Assembly (NCBI RefSeq): GCF_004358445.1
Contig: NZ_CP037951.1
Location: forward strand, 2,405,501 to 2,469,500
Length of the DNA: 64,000 nucleotides
Source of the DNA: Parashewanella tropica
Lineage (GTDB): Bacteria > Pseudomonadota > Gammaproteobacteria > Enterobacterales > Shewanellaceae
Reading direction: 5' to 3'
Numbering within the stretch: the stretch's first letter is position 1; each line of letters starts with the position of its first letter. Positions 23,975 to 33,350 of this stretch are shown here, one piece after another. The translations under genes and the position numbers were made by a program. Under the pieces are notes generated by a model that had not been told where the DNA came from, made no database searches, and was given only the letters and a program-made list of their open reading frames with translations.

Positions 23975-25012
23975 GTGGCAGTTTTTGATAGCGTGTCTTT
24001 CGACAATCACGAGCAAATTGTACATTGTCATGATAAAGAGACAGGTCTAAAAGCGATTATCGCTGTGCATAACACCAACCTAGGCCCAGCATTCGGCGGT
24101 TGCCGTATGTGGAACTATGATTCAGACAAAGAAGCGCTAAACGATGTGCTTCGTCTGTCACGCGGCATGACTTACAAGAATGCACTTGCAGGATTAAGCA
24201 TGGGCGGTGGTAAATCAGTAATTATTGCCGACCCTAAAAATATCAAAGACCGTGAAGCCCTATTCCGTGCTTTTGGTCGTGCTGTTCACAAATTGGGCGG
24301 CAACTATTATTCAGCTGAAGATGTTGGCGTTGGTACCGCTGATATCATGATGGCACATCAGGAAACCCCTTTTGTTGCAGGCTTAGAAGGTAAAAGTGGT
24401 GATCCATCCCCATTTACCGCTCTAGGTACTTATTTGGGAATTAAAGCGGCGATTAAACACCAACGCGGCTTAGAGTCACTTAAAGGCATTAAAATCTCCG
24501 TGCAAGGTGTTGGCCATGTAGGTTACTACCTATGTAAACATCTACATGAAGAAGGTGCTGAGCTTTTTGTTACCGATATCAATCAAGACAACTTAAACAA
24601 AGTTGCCAACGACTTTGGTGCAACTATCGTCGCTCCTGAAGAAATCTACGACTTAGATGTTGATGTTTATGCGCCATGTGCATTAGGTGCAACCATTAAC
24701 GACGATACAATCCCTCGTATTAAAGCCACGATTGTTGCAGGTTGCGCCAACAACCAGTTAGCGGAATTGCGCCACGGCGACAAGCTAAAAGAACTAAACA
24801 TTCTTTATGCTCCTGATTACGTCATCAACGCTGGCGGCATCATCAATGTATCATTTGAAAATAATTATGATGCTGCGGCATCTACTGCGAAAGTAGAAAA
24901 AATTTACGACACTCTACTTGAGATTTTCAACCGTGCAGATGCAGAGAATCGTACGACAAATGTTGTTGCAGATGAAATGGCTCGTGCCATCATCGAAGGT
25001 GCAGCTAAGTAA
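23975..25012 (+). CDS. Leucine dehydrogenase (Leu/Phe/Val dehydrogenase)
   Basis: 345 aa Glu/Leu/Phe/Val dehydrogenase family. Reversibly deaminates branched-chain amino acids with NAD+. GGCRMWNY, substrate-binding K68 and catalytic K80 (SMGGGKSVI) align with Bacillus leucine dehydrogenase; the Rossmann motif GVGHVG is near 180 and APDYVINAGGIINV near 290. The start is GTG at 23975, after GGAG about 13 nt upstream. Common downstream of this same housekeeping block in Shewanella. Confidence 0.92.
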   Translation: MAVFDSVSFDNHEQIVHCHDKETGLKAIIAVHNTNLGPAFGGCRMWNYDSDKEALNDVLRLSRGMTYKNALAGLSMGGGKSVIIADPKNIKDREALFRAFGRAVHKLGGNYYSAEDVGVGTADIMMAHQETPFVAGLEGKSGDPSPFTALGTYLGIKAAIKHQRGLESLKGIKISVQGVGHVGYYLCKHLHEEGAELFVTDINQDNLNKVANDFGATIVAPEEIYDLDVDVYAPCALGATINDDTIPRIKATIVAGCANNQLAELRHGDKLKELNILYAPDYVINAGGIINVSFENNYDAAASTAKVEKIYDTLLEIFNRADAENRTTNVVADEMARAIIEGAAK

Positions 25013-25032
25013 AAAATATCAATCTATAAATG

Positions 25033-25057
25033 AAGGGAGCTAGATGCTCCCTTTTTT
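25033..25057 (+). terminator. Intrinsic terminator of leucine dehydrogenase gene
   Basis: AAGGGAGC / GCTCCCTT stem, 5-nt loop, then TTTTTT. Confidence 0.9.
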
Positions 25058-25187
25058 ATGTTTATAACTGGAAATTTCCTAATTTTTTGCTTGAATTAAA
25101 CCTAATCAAGATCCAAATTGTTCTGCTCTGAACTGCCTGTATTGGTTCTCTTAATTTTTAATCAAATTAGTAAAGAAGAATACAGCT

Positions 25188-25535
25188 ATGGTGCGATTCC
25201 AATACCAAGTCGATCAGGATAGTGTTGAATTACAGGCCAGCAATTGGTTTGGAATGGAAAGGTTAATTGTTAACGGCGAACAAGTAACTCAAAAAATCAA
25301 CATCAACAACACATCTAGTCACCAATTTAAACTTTCAAATGGCAAAAATTGTCGGTTTCAGATGTTTGTCGATCCTATTACCGAAGGACTGGTTTGTCGA
25401 ATTTACAAGAACGAGCAATTAGTAACCAGTTTAAAGCAAACCAAAACAAGCTTAAAATCGAGTCAGAAAAAATTACAACTTGGTTTACTTCTCACTGGTT
25501 TTATTTCTATTTTGTTTTTTTTAATCTTGCAGTGA
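25188..25535 (+). CDS. Small C-tail-anchored membrane protein, unknown
   Basis: 115 aa. Residues 1-75 form a beta-rich soluble domain ([35 protein letters not shown]), followed by a Lys/Gln/Ser helix and one C-terminal transmembrane span (about 96-114, [16 protein letters not shown]). Its 3' end overlaps the 3' end of the convergent tnaA by 29 bp. No family recognised. A membrane-anchored small regulatory or stress protein is possible, but nothing in the sequence decides it. Confidence 0.65.
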   Translation: MVRFQYQVDQDSVELQASNWFGMERLIVNGEQVTQKININNTSSHQFKLSNGKNCRFQMFVDPITEGLVCRIYKNEQLVTSLKQTKTSLKSSQKKLQLGLLLTGFISILFFLILQ

Positions 25536-26895
25536 AATGCCGCAAAATACGCGGCTCATATTCAAAATCTAAGCCTATGACCTCATGCCGACGTTTAAAG
25601 ACTTCAATAATAGCATCCGCTATATAATCCATATGATCATTGGTATAAGTTCGTCTTGGAATAGTCAGCCTTAACAATTCAAACGGAGATGGCTTTTGCT
25701 CTCCTGTTTCTGGATCACGCCCAAGCAATAATGAGCCAATTTCAACGCCACGAACTCCAGACTCTAAATACAATTCACAAGCTAGAGCATGCGCTGGAAA
25801 CTGCTGTGCTGGTATATGAGGTAACATCCTTCCAGCATCAACAAATACGGCGTGACCACCTGTGGGATATTGAATTGGAACACAAGCCTCTCGTAAGCGT
25901 TCACCAAGGTACGCGACTTGTCCAATACGATAATTCAGCATGTCCTCATTACAACTGTCTTCAATCCCTATCGCTAACGCTTCCATATCACGCCCAGCAA
26001 GACCACCATAGGTGACAAAGCCTTCCATTGGTACACAGCGTCCTTGGCAAGCTTGAAATAGAGTTATGTCGTCTTTTATGCACAACAAGCCTCCGATGTT
26101 TACCATGGGATCTTTTTTCGCAGAAAGCGTCATCATGTCGCCATAACTGAACATTTCCGCCACAATCTCTTTCACCGATTTATCCTGATAACCATCTTCT
26201 CTTTGTTTAATAAAAAATGCATTTTCAGCGTAACGTGCTGAATCAATAACAACAGGAATGCTGTGTTTTTGAGCGATGGCACTCACTTCTTTAATATTCG
26301 CCATTGAAACAGGCTGGCCACCAGAGCTGTTACAGGTAACAGTGATAATAATCCCAGCAACATTCTCACCACCATGAAATTCAATTTGGTGATTTAACGC
26401 TTCAATATCAAAATCCCCTTTCCACGGGTGAAAGGTTTCGGTATCTAAGGCGTTCTTAGTAAGGGTATTAATCGCTTTGGCACCACTGATTTCAACATGG
26501 GCCGCGGTAGTATCAAAATGATAGTTAGATATGAATACAGGTTTATCACTACCGCATTTTTCAACAAGACACGGAAACAGAACTTGCTCAGCCCCTCGCC
26601 CTTGATGTACAGGCATAACATATTGATAGTCAAACATATCTTGAGCATTTTGTTCTAAATGGAAAAAGTTACGGCTGCCTGCATAAGACTCATCTCCCAC
26701 CATCAAACCAGCCCATTGGCGATCACTCATCGCGCCTGTACCAGAGTCGGTTAATAAGTCGATATAAACGTCTTCGCTGCGTAATAAAAAAGGATTGTTA
26801 CCAGCTTCGGCTAAGGCTTTTTTTCGGTCGTAAAAGTCGGTAACACGAATAGGTTCAACCATTTTTATTCTAAATGGTTCAGGTATACGTTTCAT
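25507..26895 (-). CDS. tnaA: Tryptophanase
   Basis: 462 aa fold-type I PLP lyase splitting Trp into indole, pyruvate and ammonia. The PLP lysine is K261 in SAKKD. Assigned as tryptophanase and not tyrosine phenol-lyase because it has [12 protein letters not shown] where TPL has the substrate Arg (MERG), and H453 in LRHFTARL matches tryptophanase H463, which is Phe in TPL. Some blocks ([22 protein letters not shown]) are closer to TPL, so the two are not sharply separated in this lineage. A TnaC-like leader peptide and marR lie directly upstream. No tnaB permease is adjacent. Confidence 0.9.
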   Translation of the reverse strand: MKRIPEPFRIKMVEPIRVTDFYDRKKALAEAGNNPFLLRSEDVYIDLLTDSGTGAMSDRQWAGLMVGDESYAGSRNFFHLEQNAQDMFDYQYVMPVHQGRGAEQVLFPCLVEKCGSDKPVFISNYHFDTTAAHVEISGAKAINTLTKNALDTETFHPWKGDFDIEALNHQIEFHGGENVAGIIITVTCNSSGGQPVSMANIKEVSAIAQKHSIPVVIDSARYAENAFFIKQREDGYQDKSVKEIVAEMFSYGDMMTLSAKKDPMVNIGGLLCIKDDITLFQACQGRCVPMEGFVTYGGLAGRDMEALAIGIEDSCNEDMLNYRIGQVAYLGERLREACVPIQYPTGGHAVFVDAGRMLPHIPAQQFPAHALACELYLESGVRGVEIGSLLLGRDPETGEQKPSPFELLRLTIPRRTYTNDHMDYIADAIIEVFKRRHEVIGLDFEYEPRILRHFTARLKKTK

Positions 26896-26905
26896 TGTGA
26901 TTTCT

Positions 26906-26934
26906 CCAATTGTTAATAGATAAGATTCAATTGG
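26906..26934 (-). promoter_or_regulatory. Inverted repeat overlapping the tnaA Shine-Dalgarno
   Basis: CCAATTG and CAATTGG flank a 15-nt spacer. On the mRNA strand the 3' arm ends in ...CAATTGG, continued by AG to make the GGAG that precedes the tnaA ATG by 8-9 nt. Pairing would partly occlude the ribosome binding site. The stem is only 7 bp and A/T-rich, so its effect is uncertain. Confidence 0.4.
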
Positions 26935-26941
26935 AAAACAA

Positions 26942-27025
26942 TTAGAACAGCAGGGAATTTTTAGATAGCTCGTGGTCTAGCACAAACCACTTCAAGCTTT
27001 GATTGGACATTGGAACTACTTTCAT
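26942..27025 (-). CDS. tnaC: TnaC-like tryptophanase leader peptide
   Basis: A 27-codon ORF (ATG at 27025, TAA at 26942-26944) located 46 bp before tnaA and 7 bp after the marR stop, with GGAG 11 nt before its ATG. It carries K12-W13-F14-x-x-D17, matching the E. coli TnaC stalling core K11-W12-F13-x-x-D16, where W12 and D16 are essential for Trp-dependent ribosome arrest. The single Trp codon and the distance to tnaA fit known leaders. Odd point: the proline at E. coli position 24 (12 residues after the Trp) is Leu here and the peptide runs on two residues. TAA termination would require release factor 1 or 2. Confidence 0.75.
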   Translation of the reverse strand: MKVVPMSNQSLKWFVLDHELSKNSLLF

Positions 27026-27032
27026 AAGAAAA

Positions 27033-27449
27033 CTACTCCAAACGATTCACTTTTCTGAGAATGTGATAAAAATTATCGTGTTCTTCAGGTGTAAGATCTG
27101 AAAGCATCTGTTCATATAAGCGCTCAAGCTCAGTACAAACATCTTGCTCTAAAGCTTTTGCCTCATCAGTTAAATAAACTTGAAAAGCACGACGATTATC
27201 TTGCTCTTGGTGACGATAGATATAACCTTGTTCCTGTAATACATCGAGGAATCGAGTCATTGTATAATTAGCAACATCGCATCGTTGAGAAAGTTCTGTT
27301 TGTGTTATCCCTTCCTTTTCCCAAAGCGCAAATAAAATTGGCCAATATTTAAGGTCGAGTTGATAGCGTTTAAGCTTCAAGTCCATTTGCTTTTGAAGCT
27401 CAACATTGAAATGAGAAATTAAGTAACCCAGACTTTGCTGTCGTTGCAT
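27033..27449 (-). CDS. MarR family transcriptional regulator
   Basis: 138 aa winged-helix protein. The helix-turn-helix covers about 49-75 (TQTELSQRCDVANYTMTRFLDVLQEQGYI) and the wing is EQDNRRAFQVYLTD, the typical DxR wing. Long N- and C-terminal helices make the dimer interface. Its position immediately before tnaC-tnaA on the same strand suggests it regulates tryptophan or indole metabolism, or senses an aromatic compound; this is inference from context. Confidence 0.9.
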   Translation of the reverse strand: MQRQQSLGYLISHFNVELQKQMDLKLKRYQLDLKYWPILFALWEKEGITQTELSQRCDVANYTMTRFLDVLQEQGYIYRHQEQDNRRAFQVYLTDEAKALEQDVCTELERLYEQMLSDLTPEEHDNFYHILRKVNRLE

Positions 27450-27505
27450 TTTCAGTTTCCTTACTGCTCACCATGCAACCACTTTACTGAATAAAATTAG
27501 ATTTG

Positions 27506-27940
27506 TTAATTATTTTCGGTTAAAAATTCTTCGATAAATCGGTAGTAGCAAGCTCGGTTTAAGCTTGCCATTAAACCATTAGGTAACTTACAAGATATAC
27601 AAGCATCTGAAACTAAAAAGGTTTCTATACTCCCTAACGAATATTCTGTTTCAATCGATGTCATTACTTGCACAGTGTTATCACTAGCTATTTTGTAATC
27701 AACAATTTTAAAGGGCTCAGCTTCGACTTCAACTCGAACTTTTTCAACAGGAGTCACCAAAAAGTACTCCTGATCTTGCTTCTTTAAAATACCACTGAAC
27801 AAGCGTGCGAACTTGGTTGGTAACGGAGAATTTTGGTAAAACCAGCGCCCTTCTGAATCAATATCAAAGAGAGCATCTTCACTGCATAATTGAGGTTCTG
27901 ATGCTAATGATTTCAATACATCTGAAGCTTGTTGGCTCAT
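27506..27940 (-). CDS. DUF1285 domain protein
   Basis: 144 aa from the ATG at 27940, which follows AGAGG by 6 nt; the GTG at 27946 is less likely. Typical DUF1285 blocks are present: DIDSEGRWFYQNSPLPTKFARLFSGILKK then YFLVTPVEKVRVEVEAEPFKIVDY. The family forms a small beta-rich fold of unknown function. The gene begins 8 bp after the ydiJ stop and is clearly co-transcribed with it. Confidence 0.88.
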   Translation of the reverse strand: MSQQASDVLKSLASEPQLCSEDALFDIDSEGRWFYQNSPLPTKFARLFSGILKKQDQEYFLVTPVEKVRVEVEAEPFKIVDYKIASDNTVQVMTSIETEYSLGSIETFLVSDACISCKLPNGLMASLNRACYYRFIEEFLTENN

Positions 27941-27948
27941 ATTCACCT

Positions 27949-30900
27949 CTAATCCAGAGTCTCTAGTAATACTTCTACAGGATGCTGACTTCTAAACCCA
28001 GCAAAGCGTTTAACTTGACTACGACATGAGAACCCTGTCACCAACACTTGTTCTGGTTGTTGAACATCAATCCCCCCTTTCCACGACAAATCATAAAGCT
28101 TTTTACTTCGCTCTAGGTTTTTAAGTTCGTGTCCATACGTTCCTGCCATGCCACAACAACCTAGGCTTTTAACTTCAAGCTCTAATCCAAATAAACTGAA
28201 TATTTGCTTCCATTCATTACCAGAATTAGGTCTTGCGGTAGCTTCAGTACAGTGATTCATTAAAGTAAATTTTTGGCTTTGAGCTTTAGGGTTGATGCCA
28301 TTTAAATCCAACTTCGCTAGCCATTCATTTACAAGTAGCACATCGAATTCGCCGCATTTATCACCAAGAATTTCTTGATATTCATCTCGATAACAAAGCA
28401 CTAAAGCAGGATCTAAACCGATCATCGGCATATCCAGTTTTGCAATTTGAGTTAAAAAGTCAGCACTATCTTTGGCAACCGTCGCAAATCGTTCTAAGAA
28501 TCCTTTAATGTGAATCGGTTTACCATTCGGCTTATACGGCAATAACACGGGACGTAAACCTAGCTTTTCGATGAACTTAATCAATTTCACCACTAATTGA
28601 GCATCATAAAAGCTATTAAACGGGTCTTGAACAATTAACACATAATTTAAACGCTCAGAAACAGGAATCGCTTGTAACTTCGCTAAATCATAACTTGTTG
28701 CATCATGCTGTTTGAGTTGAGAGTTTAACGTAGGCACAGATAACGCAGGAGCATCGACATAGCCTAATGTTTTTTGCATCATCCACTGACTAAAGCCATT
28801 TTGCGATAAAGCATTCATAAGCCTTGGTACTTTGGCCATCATTGGCAAGCTTTGCTCTATACCTGCAACTAAATAATCGGTTGTTGGACGCAAGTATCTT
28901 TTGTAATAAATATCAAAGAATTGAGCACGGAACTTTGGCACATCGACTTTAACAGGACATTGGCTAGAACACGCCTTACAAGCCAAACAACCTTGAAGTG
29001 ATTCCATCACTTCTTGAGAAAAATCGTATTCATTTTTGGCTTTTACGGTATTGATGGTTCGAGAAATAACCCCTTGAGGTTTTTCAGTTGCTAATTGATT
29101 TATATCGACACCGCTTTTAGACAGCAAACGTAACCATTCACGCATAACACCTGTTCTGCCCTTCGGCGAATGGATTCTATCACCTGTGGCTTTATACGAT
29201 GGGCACATCGGCGATTGTGGACTGTAATTAAAACAAAGGCCGTTACCATTACAATTCATCACATCAGGAAAACTGTCTCTGATATTTACTGGAATTTCTC
29301 TATCAAAGCTGCCTCGCTTTTTACTATCTACATTGTATTTAAGCTCACCACCATCTGGTGCAAATAGCTTTCCGGGGTTTAAGCGATTATCTGGATCAAA
29401 GGCACGTTTGATCTGACATTGAATTTGGTAAAGTTCCTCACCAAATACAGCAGGCGCATATTCACCACGAACACCTTTGCCGTGTTCTCCCCACATTAAA
29501 CCACCATACTTCATGGTTAATGCTGCCACTTCATCAGACACTACTTTCAAGAGCTTTTCGTCATTCGGATCACACATATCTAATGCAGGGCGAACATGTA
29601 GAACACCAGCATCCACATGCCCAAACATGCCGTAGTTTAATTTATGGCTATCTAATAATGCTCGGAACTCCATAATGAAATCAGCAAGGTTTTCAGGCGG
29701 CACTGCGGTATCTTCAGCAAAAGCTAACGGCTTACGCTTACCTTTGGTCGCACCTAACAACCCCACAGCTTTTTTACGCATGGCATAAATTTTACTGATA
29801 CTGTTTGCATCATCAGTAAACTGATAATCTAGAACCCCTGCTTGCTGTTCTTTGATCTGAGCATCCAGTCGAGTCTTTAAATGTTCTAACCTTTGCAGAA
29901 CGTCTTCTGGCTCACCAGCAAACTCAACCATGTTTAAACCATCAATTTCTTGATTGGGCACATCAGAAATTAAATCAGAAACCGAGTGCCAAATAATGTC
30001 TTCTTTGGCTAAATTCAGAACCTTCGAGTCAATGGTTTCAACAACAGTAGCATTGGCTTTCACTAAGTCTGGCGCATGACGTAAAGCTGATTCAAAAGAA
30101 TCATATTTGATGTTCACCATCAATCGCTTTTTCGGCAACGGCGTAATATTTAGCTTAGCCTCAGTAATGATAGATAACGTACCCTCGGAGCCCGTTAAGA
30201 TTCGAGATAAATCAAACTGAGTTAAATCATCATTCCAAATATGTTTTAAATCGTAACCGGTAAGAAAACGGTTTAAGTCAGGGAATCTGTCGAGGATTAA
30301 CGAGCGCTTTTCACGGCAGAGATCGGCAATATTTAATACAAAATCGGCTTGTGCTTTGGTCTGCTCTGCTGATATCGGGGTAGTATCTAAAATACTGCCA
30401 TCAAGCATGACACTAGAAAGCCCTAGGACATGATCAGAGGTTTTGCCGTAAACCAAGGAGCCCGCACCTGAAGCATCGGTATTAATCATGCCACCAACCG
30501 TCGCACGGTTTGAGGTCGATAAATCAGGACTGAAAAAGAAGCCATGTGGTCGCAACGCATCATTAAGCGCATCTTTCACCACACCTGTTTGTACTTTAAC
30601 CCAACCTTCTTCAGCATTAACTTCAAGGACCTTGGTTAGGTAGCGAGAAAGGTCGATAATAATGCCATGAGTTAATGATTGACCATTTGTGCCTGTTCCA
30701 CCACCTCTAGGACTGAACGTCACCTGCTTGTACTGTTCTTGATTTGCAAGCTTGATTGCGATTTGCACATCTTGCTGGCTTTTCGGATAAATAACCGCTT
30801 GAGGAATAAATTGATAAACCGAATTATCGGTCGCTTGTACAACACGGGTGTTATAACGCTTATCAACATCACCAGAAAAATCGCTTTGCTCTAGTGCTTC

Positions 30901-30957
30901 AAGATATGAAAGGTAAACAGGTTCAATCGTTTGGTTATGGCTAAGCTGGGGTAACAT
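27949..30957 (-). CDS. ydiJ: YdiJ-type FAD and Fe-S D-2-hydroxyacid (D-2-hydroxyglutarate) dehydrogenase
   Basis: 1002 aa (E. coli YdiJ 1018). Order of parts: FAD-binding type 4 (about 60-270, with SPRGGGTGTNGQS and TDASGAGSLVYGK), FAD-oxidase C-terminal domain (about 280-540, HVDAGVLHVRPALD), a ferredoxin-type region with CLACKACSSQCPVKVDVP near 650, and a C-terminal CCG-type cysteine-rich domain (CCGMAGTYGHE). The family oxidises D-2-hydroxyglutarate and related D-hydroxyacids and passes electrons on. First gene of the run ydiJ-DUF1285-marR-tnaC-tnaA. Confidence 0.93.
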   Translation of the reverse strand: MLPQLSHNQTIEPVYLSYLEALEQSDFSGDVDKRYNTRVVQATDNSVYQFIPQAVIYPKSQQDVQIAIKLANQEQYKQVTFSPRGGGTGTNGQSLTHGIIIDLSRYLTKVLEVNAEEGWVKVQTGVVKDALNDALRPHGFFFSPDLSTSNRATVGGMINTDASGAGSLVYGKTSDHVLGLSSVMLDGSILDTTPISAEQTKAQADFVLNIADLCREKRSLILDRFPDLNRFLTGYDLKHIWNDDLTQFDLSRILTGSEGTLSIITEAKLNITPLPKKRLMVNIKYDSFESALRHAPDLVKANATVVETIDSKVLNLAKEDIIWHSVSDLISDVPNQEIDGLNMVEFAGEPEDVLQRLEHLKTRLDAQIKEQQAGVLDYQFTDDANSISKIYAMRKKAVGLLGATKGKRKPLAFAEDTAVPPENLADFIMEFRALLDSHKLNYGMFGHVDAGVLHVRPALDMCDPNDEKLLKVVSDEVAALTMKYGGLMWGEHGKGVRGEYAPAVFGEELYQIQCQIKRAFDPDNRLNPGKLFAPDGGELKYNVDSKKRGSFDREIPVNIRDSFPDVMNCNGNGLCFNYSPQSPMCPSYKATGDRIHSPKGRTGVMREWLRLLSKSGVDINQLATEKPQGVISRTINTVKAKNEYDFSQEVMESLQGCLACKACSSQCPVKVDVPKFRAQFFDIYYKRYLRPTTDYLVAGIEQSLPMMAKVPRLMNALSQNGFSQWMMQKTLGYVDAPALSVPTLNSQLKQHDATSYDLAKLQAIPVSERLNYVLIVQDPFNSFYDAQLVVKLIKFIEKLGLRPVLLPYKPNGKPIHIKGFLERFATVAKDSADFLTQIAKLDMPMIGLDPALVLCYRDEYQEILGDKCGEFDVLLVNEWLAKLDLNGINPKAQSQKFTLMNHCTEATARPNSGNEWKQIFSLFGLELEVKSLGCCGMAGTYGHELKNLERSKKLYDLSWKGGIDVQQPEQVLVTGFSCRSQVKRFAGFRSQHPVEVLLETLD

Positions 30958-31108
30958 GGCTCGAACTTTATATCTTAGTTATAACTGAATTATACCTGAT
31001 AATGTTGGATAAAATTAGGCTAAAAAAATAGAAAACTCCTTACATTTATTAAGGTTCTACTTGTTTTAAAACAACAGGGACACTATTGAACATTGTTTTA
31101 TTGTATTT

Positions 31109-31513
31109 CTACTCCCAAGCCTTACATGAACTTTCGGTACAAATGAGTCCAATTTTATTGTCTACTCTTCCATTGAAAATAACTTTATTTTCCAACTTAT
31201 TCGTTACAACAAAGTTTGCCGAATCATTAGGTAAGCGTTCATCCATAAAGGCCTCCCCAAGTTCTTGCGTAATTTCGGCATTTTTAATGATCCCATCAAC
31301 ATTGATAATAATTGAAGACTTACCAATATTAAAAAATGGGTAGCAAATATTTTTTTCTGGAAAATCAATGCGACAAACCTCTTGCCCGCTTTCTCCTCCC
31401 CTTTCAGAAAAATTACTATTAACCAAGAAGCTAACCCGCGCAATTTGATGGGCATGCGATATCTGACTTATAAATAATAAATTCAGTAAAATAATGAAAT
31501 TTCTTATTTTCAT
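31109..31513 (-). CDS. Secreted protein of unknown function
   Basis: 134 aa from the ATG at 31513, which has AGGAG 8 nt upstream; reading from 31549 would bury the signal peptide. Residues 1-21 (MKIRNFIILLNLLFISQISHA) look like a Sec signal ending AHA-like. The mature part has four cysteines (EVCRID, NICYPF, GLICTESSCK), suggesting two disulfides in the periplasm or outside. No family recognised. Isolated gene between ydiJ and the pst operon. Confidence 0.7.
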   Translation of the reverse strand: MKIRNFIILLNLLFISQISHAHQIARVSFLVNSNFSERGGESGQEVCRIDFPEKNICYPFFNIGKSSIIINVDGIIKNAEITQELGEAFMDERLPNDSANFVVTNKLENKVIFNGRVDNKIGLICTESSCKAWE

Positions 31514-31616
31514 ATTACCGCTCCTACTGACAACAGATGATTGGAACACTCAATGGTAAGACGGTTCATGCTCTCATTTTTAGCCTAGAGACCAAAAGAA
31601 TGATATCTACTATCTC

Positions 31617-31646
31617 ATAAAAAAAAGCCCTACAACTGCAGGGCTT
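31617..31646 (-). terminator. Intrinsic terminator of the pst-phoU operon
   Basis: On the minus strand AAGCCCT, an 8-nt loop, then AGGGCTT followed by a run of eight T. It lies 35 bp after the phoU stop. Confidence 0.9.
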
Positions 31647-31680
31647 AATAACTAATTAAAAAATCTAATGGGAACATTCC

Positions 31681-32391
31681 CTAGTCTTGCAAATCTTTTT
31701 CCATATCTTCATACGAAGTATGGCGAACATCTTTACCTTTAACATAGTAGATGATGTATTCGCAGATATTCTTACAACGGTCACCCACACGTTCTACCGC
31801 ACGGGCTGCCCATAGTACATCGAGTACACCAGGAATTGAGCGTGGATCTTCCATCATATAAGTCATGAGTTGGCGGATAATGCCTTCGTATTCAGTGTCG
31901 AGTTTTGCATCTGATTTATGCAGTTCAAATGCGGCATCGGCATCCATACGCGCTAGCGCATCGAGAGTTTGATGAAGCGTATGAGTTGCGTGACGCCCCA
32001 TGCTTTCAATGCTTACTAACAATGGCTGTTGATTCTTTTTACGTTTTTCAAGTGCCGCTTTTGCAATACGAACCGTTGCATCACCAATACGCTCTAAATC
32101 GGCAATAGTCTTTGAAATGGCGATAATCAGACGCAAGTCACTCGCCGCAGGCTGACGCTTAGCGATGATACGAGTACACTCCTCATCAATAGACACTTCC
32201 ATGCCATTAACTTTGTGGTCGCCCTCGATAACTTTAGAGGCAAGCTCTGCATCGAGCGTTGCTAAAGCATCAAGTGCTTGTTCTAATTGACGTTCTACTA
32301 ATCCGCCCATAGCCAATACACGGTTACGGATATCACCTAACTCAGCATTAAACTGACCAGATATATGCTTGTTTAAGCTAATGTTTTCCAT
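31681..32391 (-). CDS. phoU: Phosphate signalling protein PhoU
   Basis: 236 aa, two repeated three-helix bundles with the E(D)xxxD metal motifs ([28 protein letters not shown]). PhoU links the PstSCAB transporter to the PhoR kinase and holds it inactive when phosphate is plentiful. Last gene of pstC-pstA-pstB-phoU, 30 bp after pstB. Confidence 0.96.
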   Translation of the reverse strand: MENISLNKHISGQFNAELGDIRNRVLAMGGLVERQLEQALDALATLDAELASKVIEGDHKVNGMEVSIDEECTRIIAKRQPAASDLRLIIAISKTIADLERIGDATVRIAKAALEKRKKNQQPLLVSIESMGRHATHTLHQTLDALARMDADAAFELHKSDAKLDTEYEGIIRQLMTYMMEDPRSIPGVLDVLWAARAVERVGDRCKNICEYIIYYVKGKDVRHTSYEDMEKDLQD

Positions 32392-32421
32392 TTTGAATCT
32401 CTCTTTTATCCGTATCCAGTA

Positions 32422-33246
32422 TTAACCGTAACGACCAGTAATGTAGTCTTCGGTTTTCTTCTTTTGCGGTGTAGTGAAAATAGTATTGGTATCAGCATAC
32501 TCAATCAGTTCACCCATGTACATGAAGGCTGTTTGATCTGATACACGCGCCGCCTGTTGCATGTTATGGGTAACTATCACTACTGTGTACTTAGATTTTA
32601 GCTCAGTGATCAGTTCTTCAATAGTCAATGTAGAAATTGGATCAAGTGCCGACGTAGGTTCATCAAGTAGTAACACTTCAGGCTCAATCGCAATGGCACG
32701 TGCAATTACCAAACGTTGTTGCTGACCGCCAGATAATCCAAAAGCATTATCGTGTAGACGATCTTTTACTTCATCCCAAATCGCTGCACCACGTAATGAA
32801 CGCTCACAAGCTTCATCTAGAACACGGCGATTGTTTTCACCCTGCAGACGCAAACCATAAACCACATTTTCATAGATTGATTTAGGAAACGGGTTTGGAC
32901 GCTGGAACACCATTCCAACATTTCGACGCAGTGCTGCTACGTCCACCGCTTTGTCATAAATATTTTGACCGTGGAGTAAGATCTCACCATCAATATGACA
33001 AGTATCAACCAAGTCATTCATTCGGTTGATACAACGTAGTAGAGTGGATTTACCACAACCACTTGGACCGATGAAAGCCGTTACTTGTTTTTTCGGGATT
33101 TTCATACCGATATCGAATAACGCTTGCTTGTCGCCATAACGCAAATTCAAACCACGAATTTCTAGCGCAGTTTCAGAGTCAGGCAAGTTAGCTAAATCTA
33201 CTTTTTCTGCATCCGTTTTGGTCTTATTTGGGTCAATTGAAATCAT
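32422..33246 (-). CDS. pstB: Phosphate ABC transporter ATP-binding protein PstB
   Basis: 274 aa ABC ATPase with Walker [11 protein letters not shown]-loop VFQRPNPFP, signature [16 protein letters not shown] and Walker [25 protein letters not shown] and the C-terminal DYITGRYG are PstB signatures. A 104-bp spacer with two hairpins separates it from pstA. Confidence 0.97.
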   Translation of the reverse strand: MISIDPNKTKTDAEKVDLANLPDSETALEIRGLNLRYGDKQALFDIGMKIPKKQVTAFIGPSGCGKSTLLRCINRMNDLVDTCHIDGEILLHGQNIYDKAVDVAALRRNVGMVFQRPNPFPKSIYENVVYGLRLQGENNRRVLDEACERSLRGAAIWDEVKDRLHDNAFGLSGGQQQRLVIARAIAIEPEVLLLDEPTSALDPISTLTIEELITELKSKYTVVIVTHNMQQAARVSDQTAFMYMGELIEYADTNTIFTTPQKKKTEDYITGRYG

Positions 33247-33283
33247 ATTCTTTCCTAATCACATCAGGTAAATCTGTTATTCG

Positions 33284-33343
33284 TGGCTGACTTACCTGTC
33301 AGCCATCATAAAATTCGTTTTGCTCCTAACTCTTATCAGGAGC
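33284..33343 (-). other. Two hairpins in the pstA-pstB spacer
   Basis: TGGCTGAC (33284-33291) pairs with GTCAGCCA (33298-33305), and GCTCCT (33322-33327) with AGGAGC (33338-33343). Neither is followed by a U-run, so they are more likely mRNA processing or stability elements setting PstB/PhoU levels against PstA/PstC. The second one contains an AGGAGC that is far from the pstB start. Confidence 0.45.
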
Positions 33344-33350
33344 GATAGCT

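Noticed and set aside
25507-26895. Tyrosine phenol-lyase
   Set aside because: The TPL substrate Arg (MERG) is replaced by VEIG and the C-terminal Phe by His (H453), both tryptophanase features; a tnaC-like leader supports this.
31086-31343. 85-codon plus-strand ORF over the small secreted gene
   Set aside because: It is antisense to a gene with a signal peptide, paired Cys and a good RBS; the plus-strand product looks like a translation shadow.
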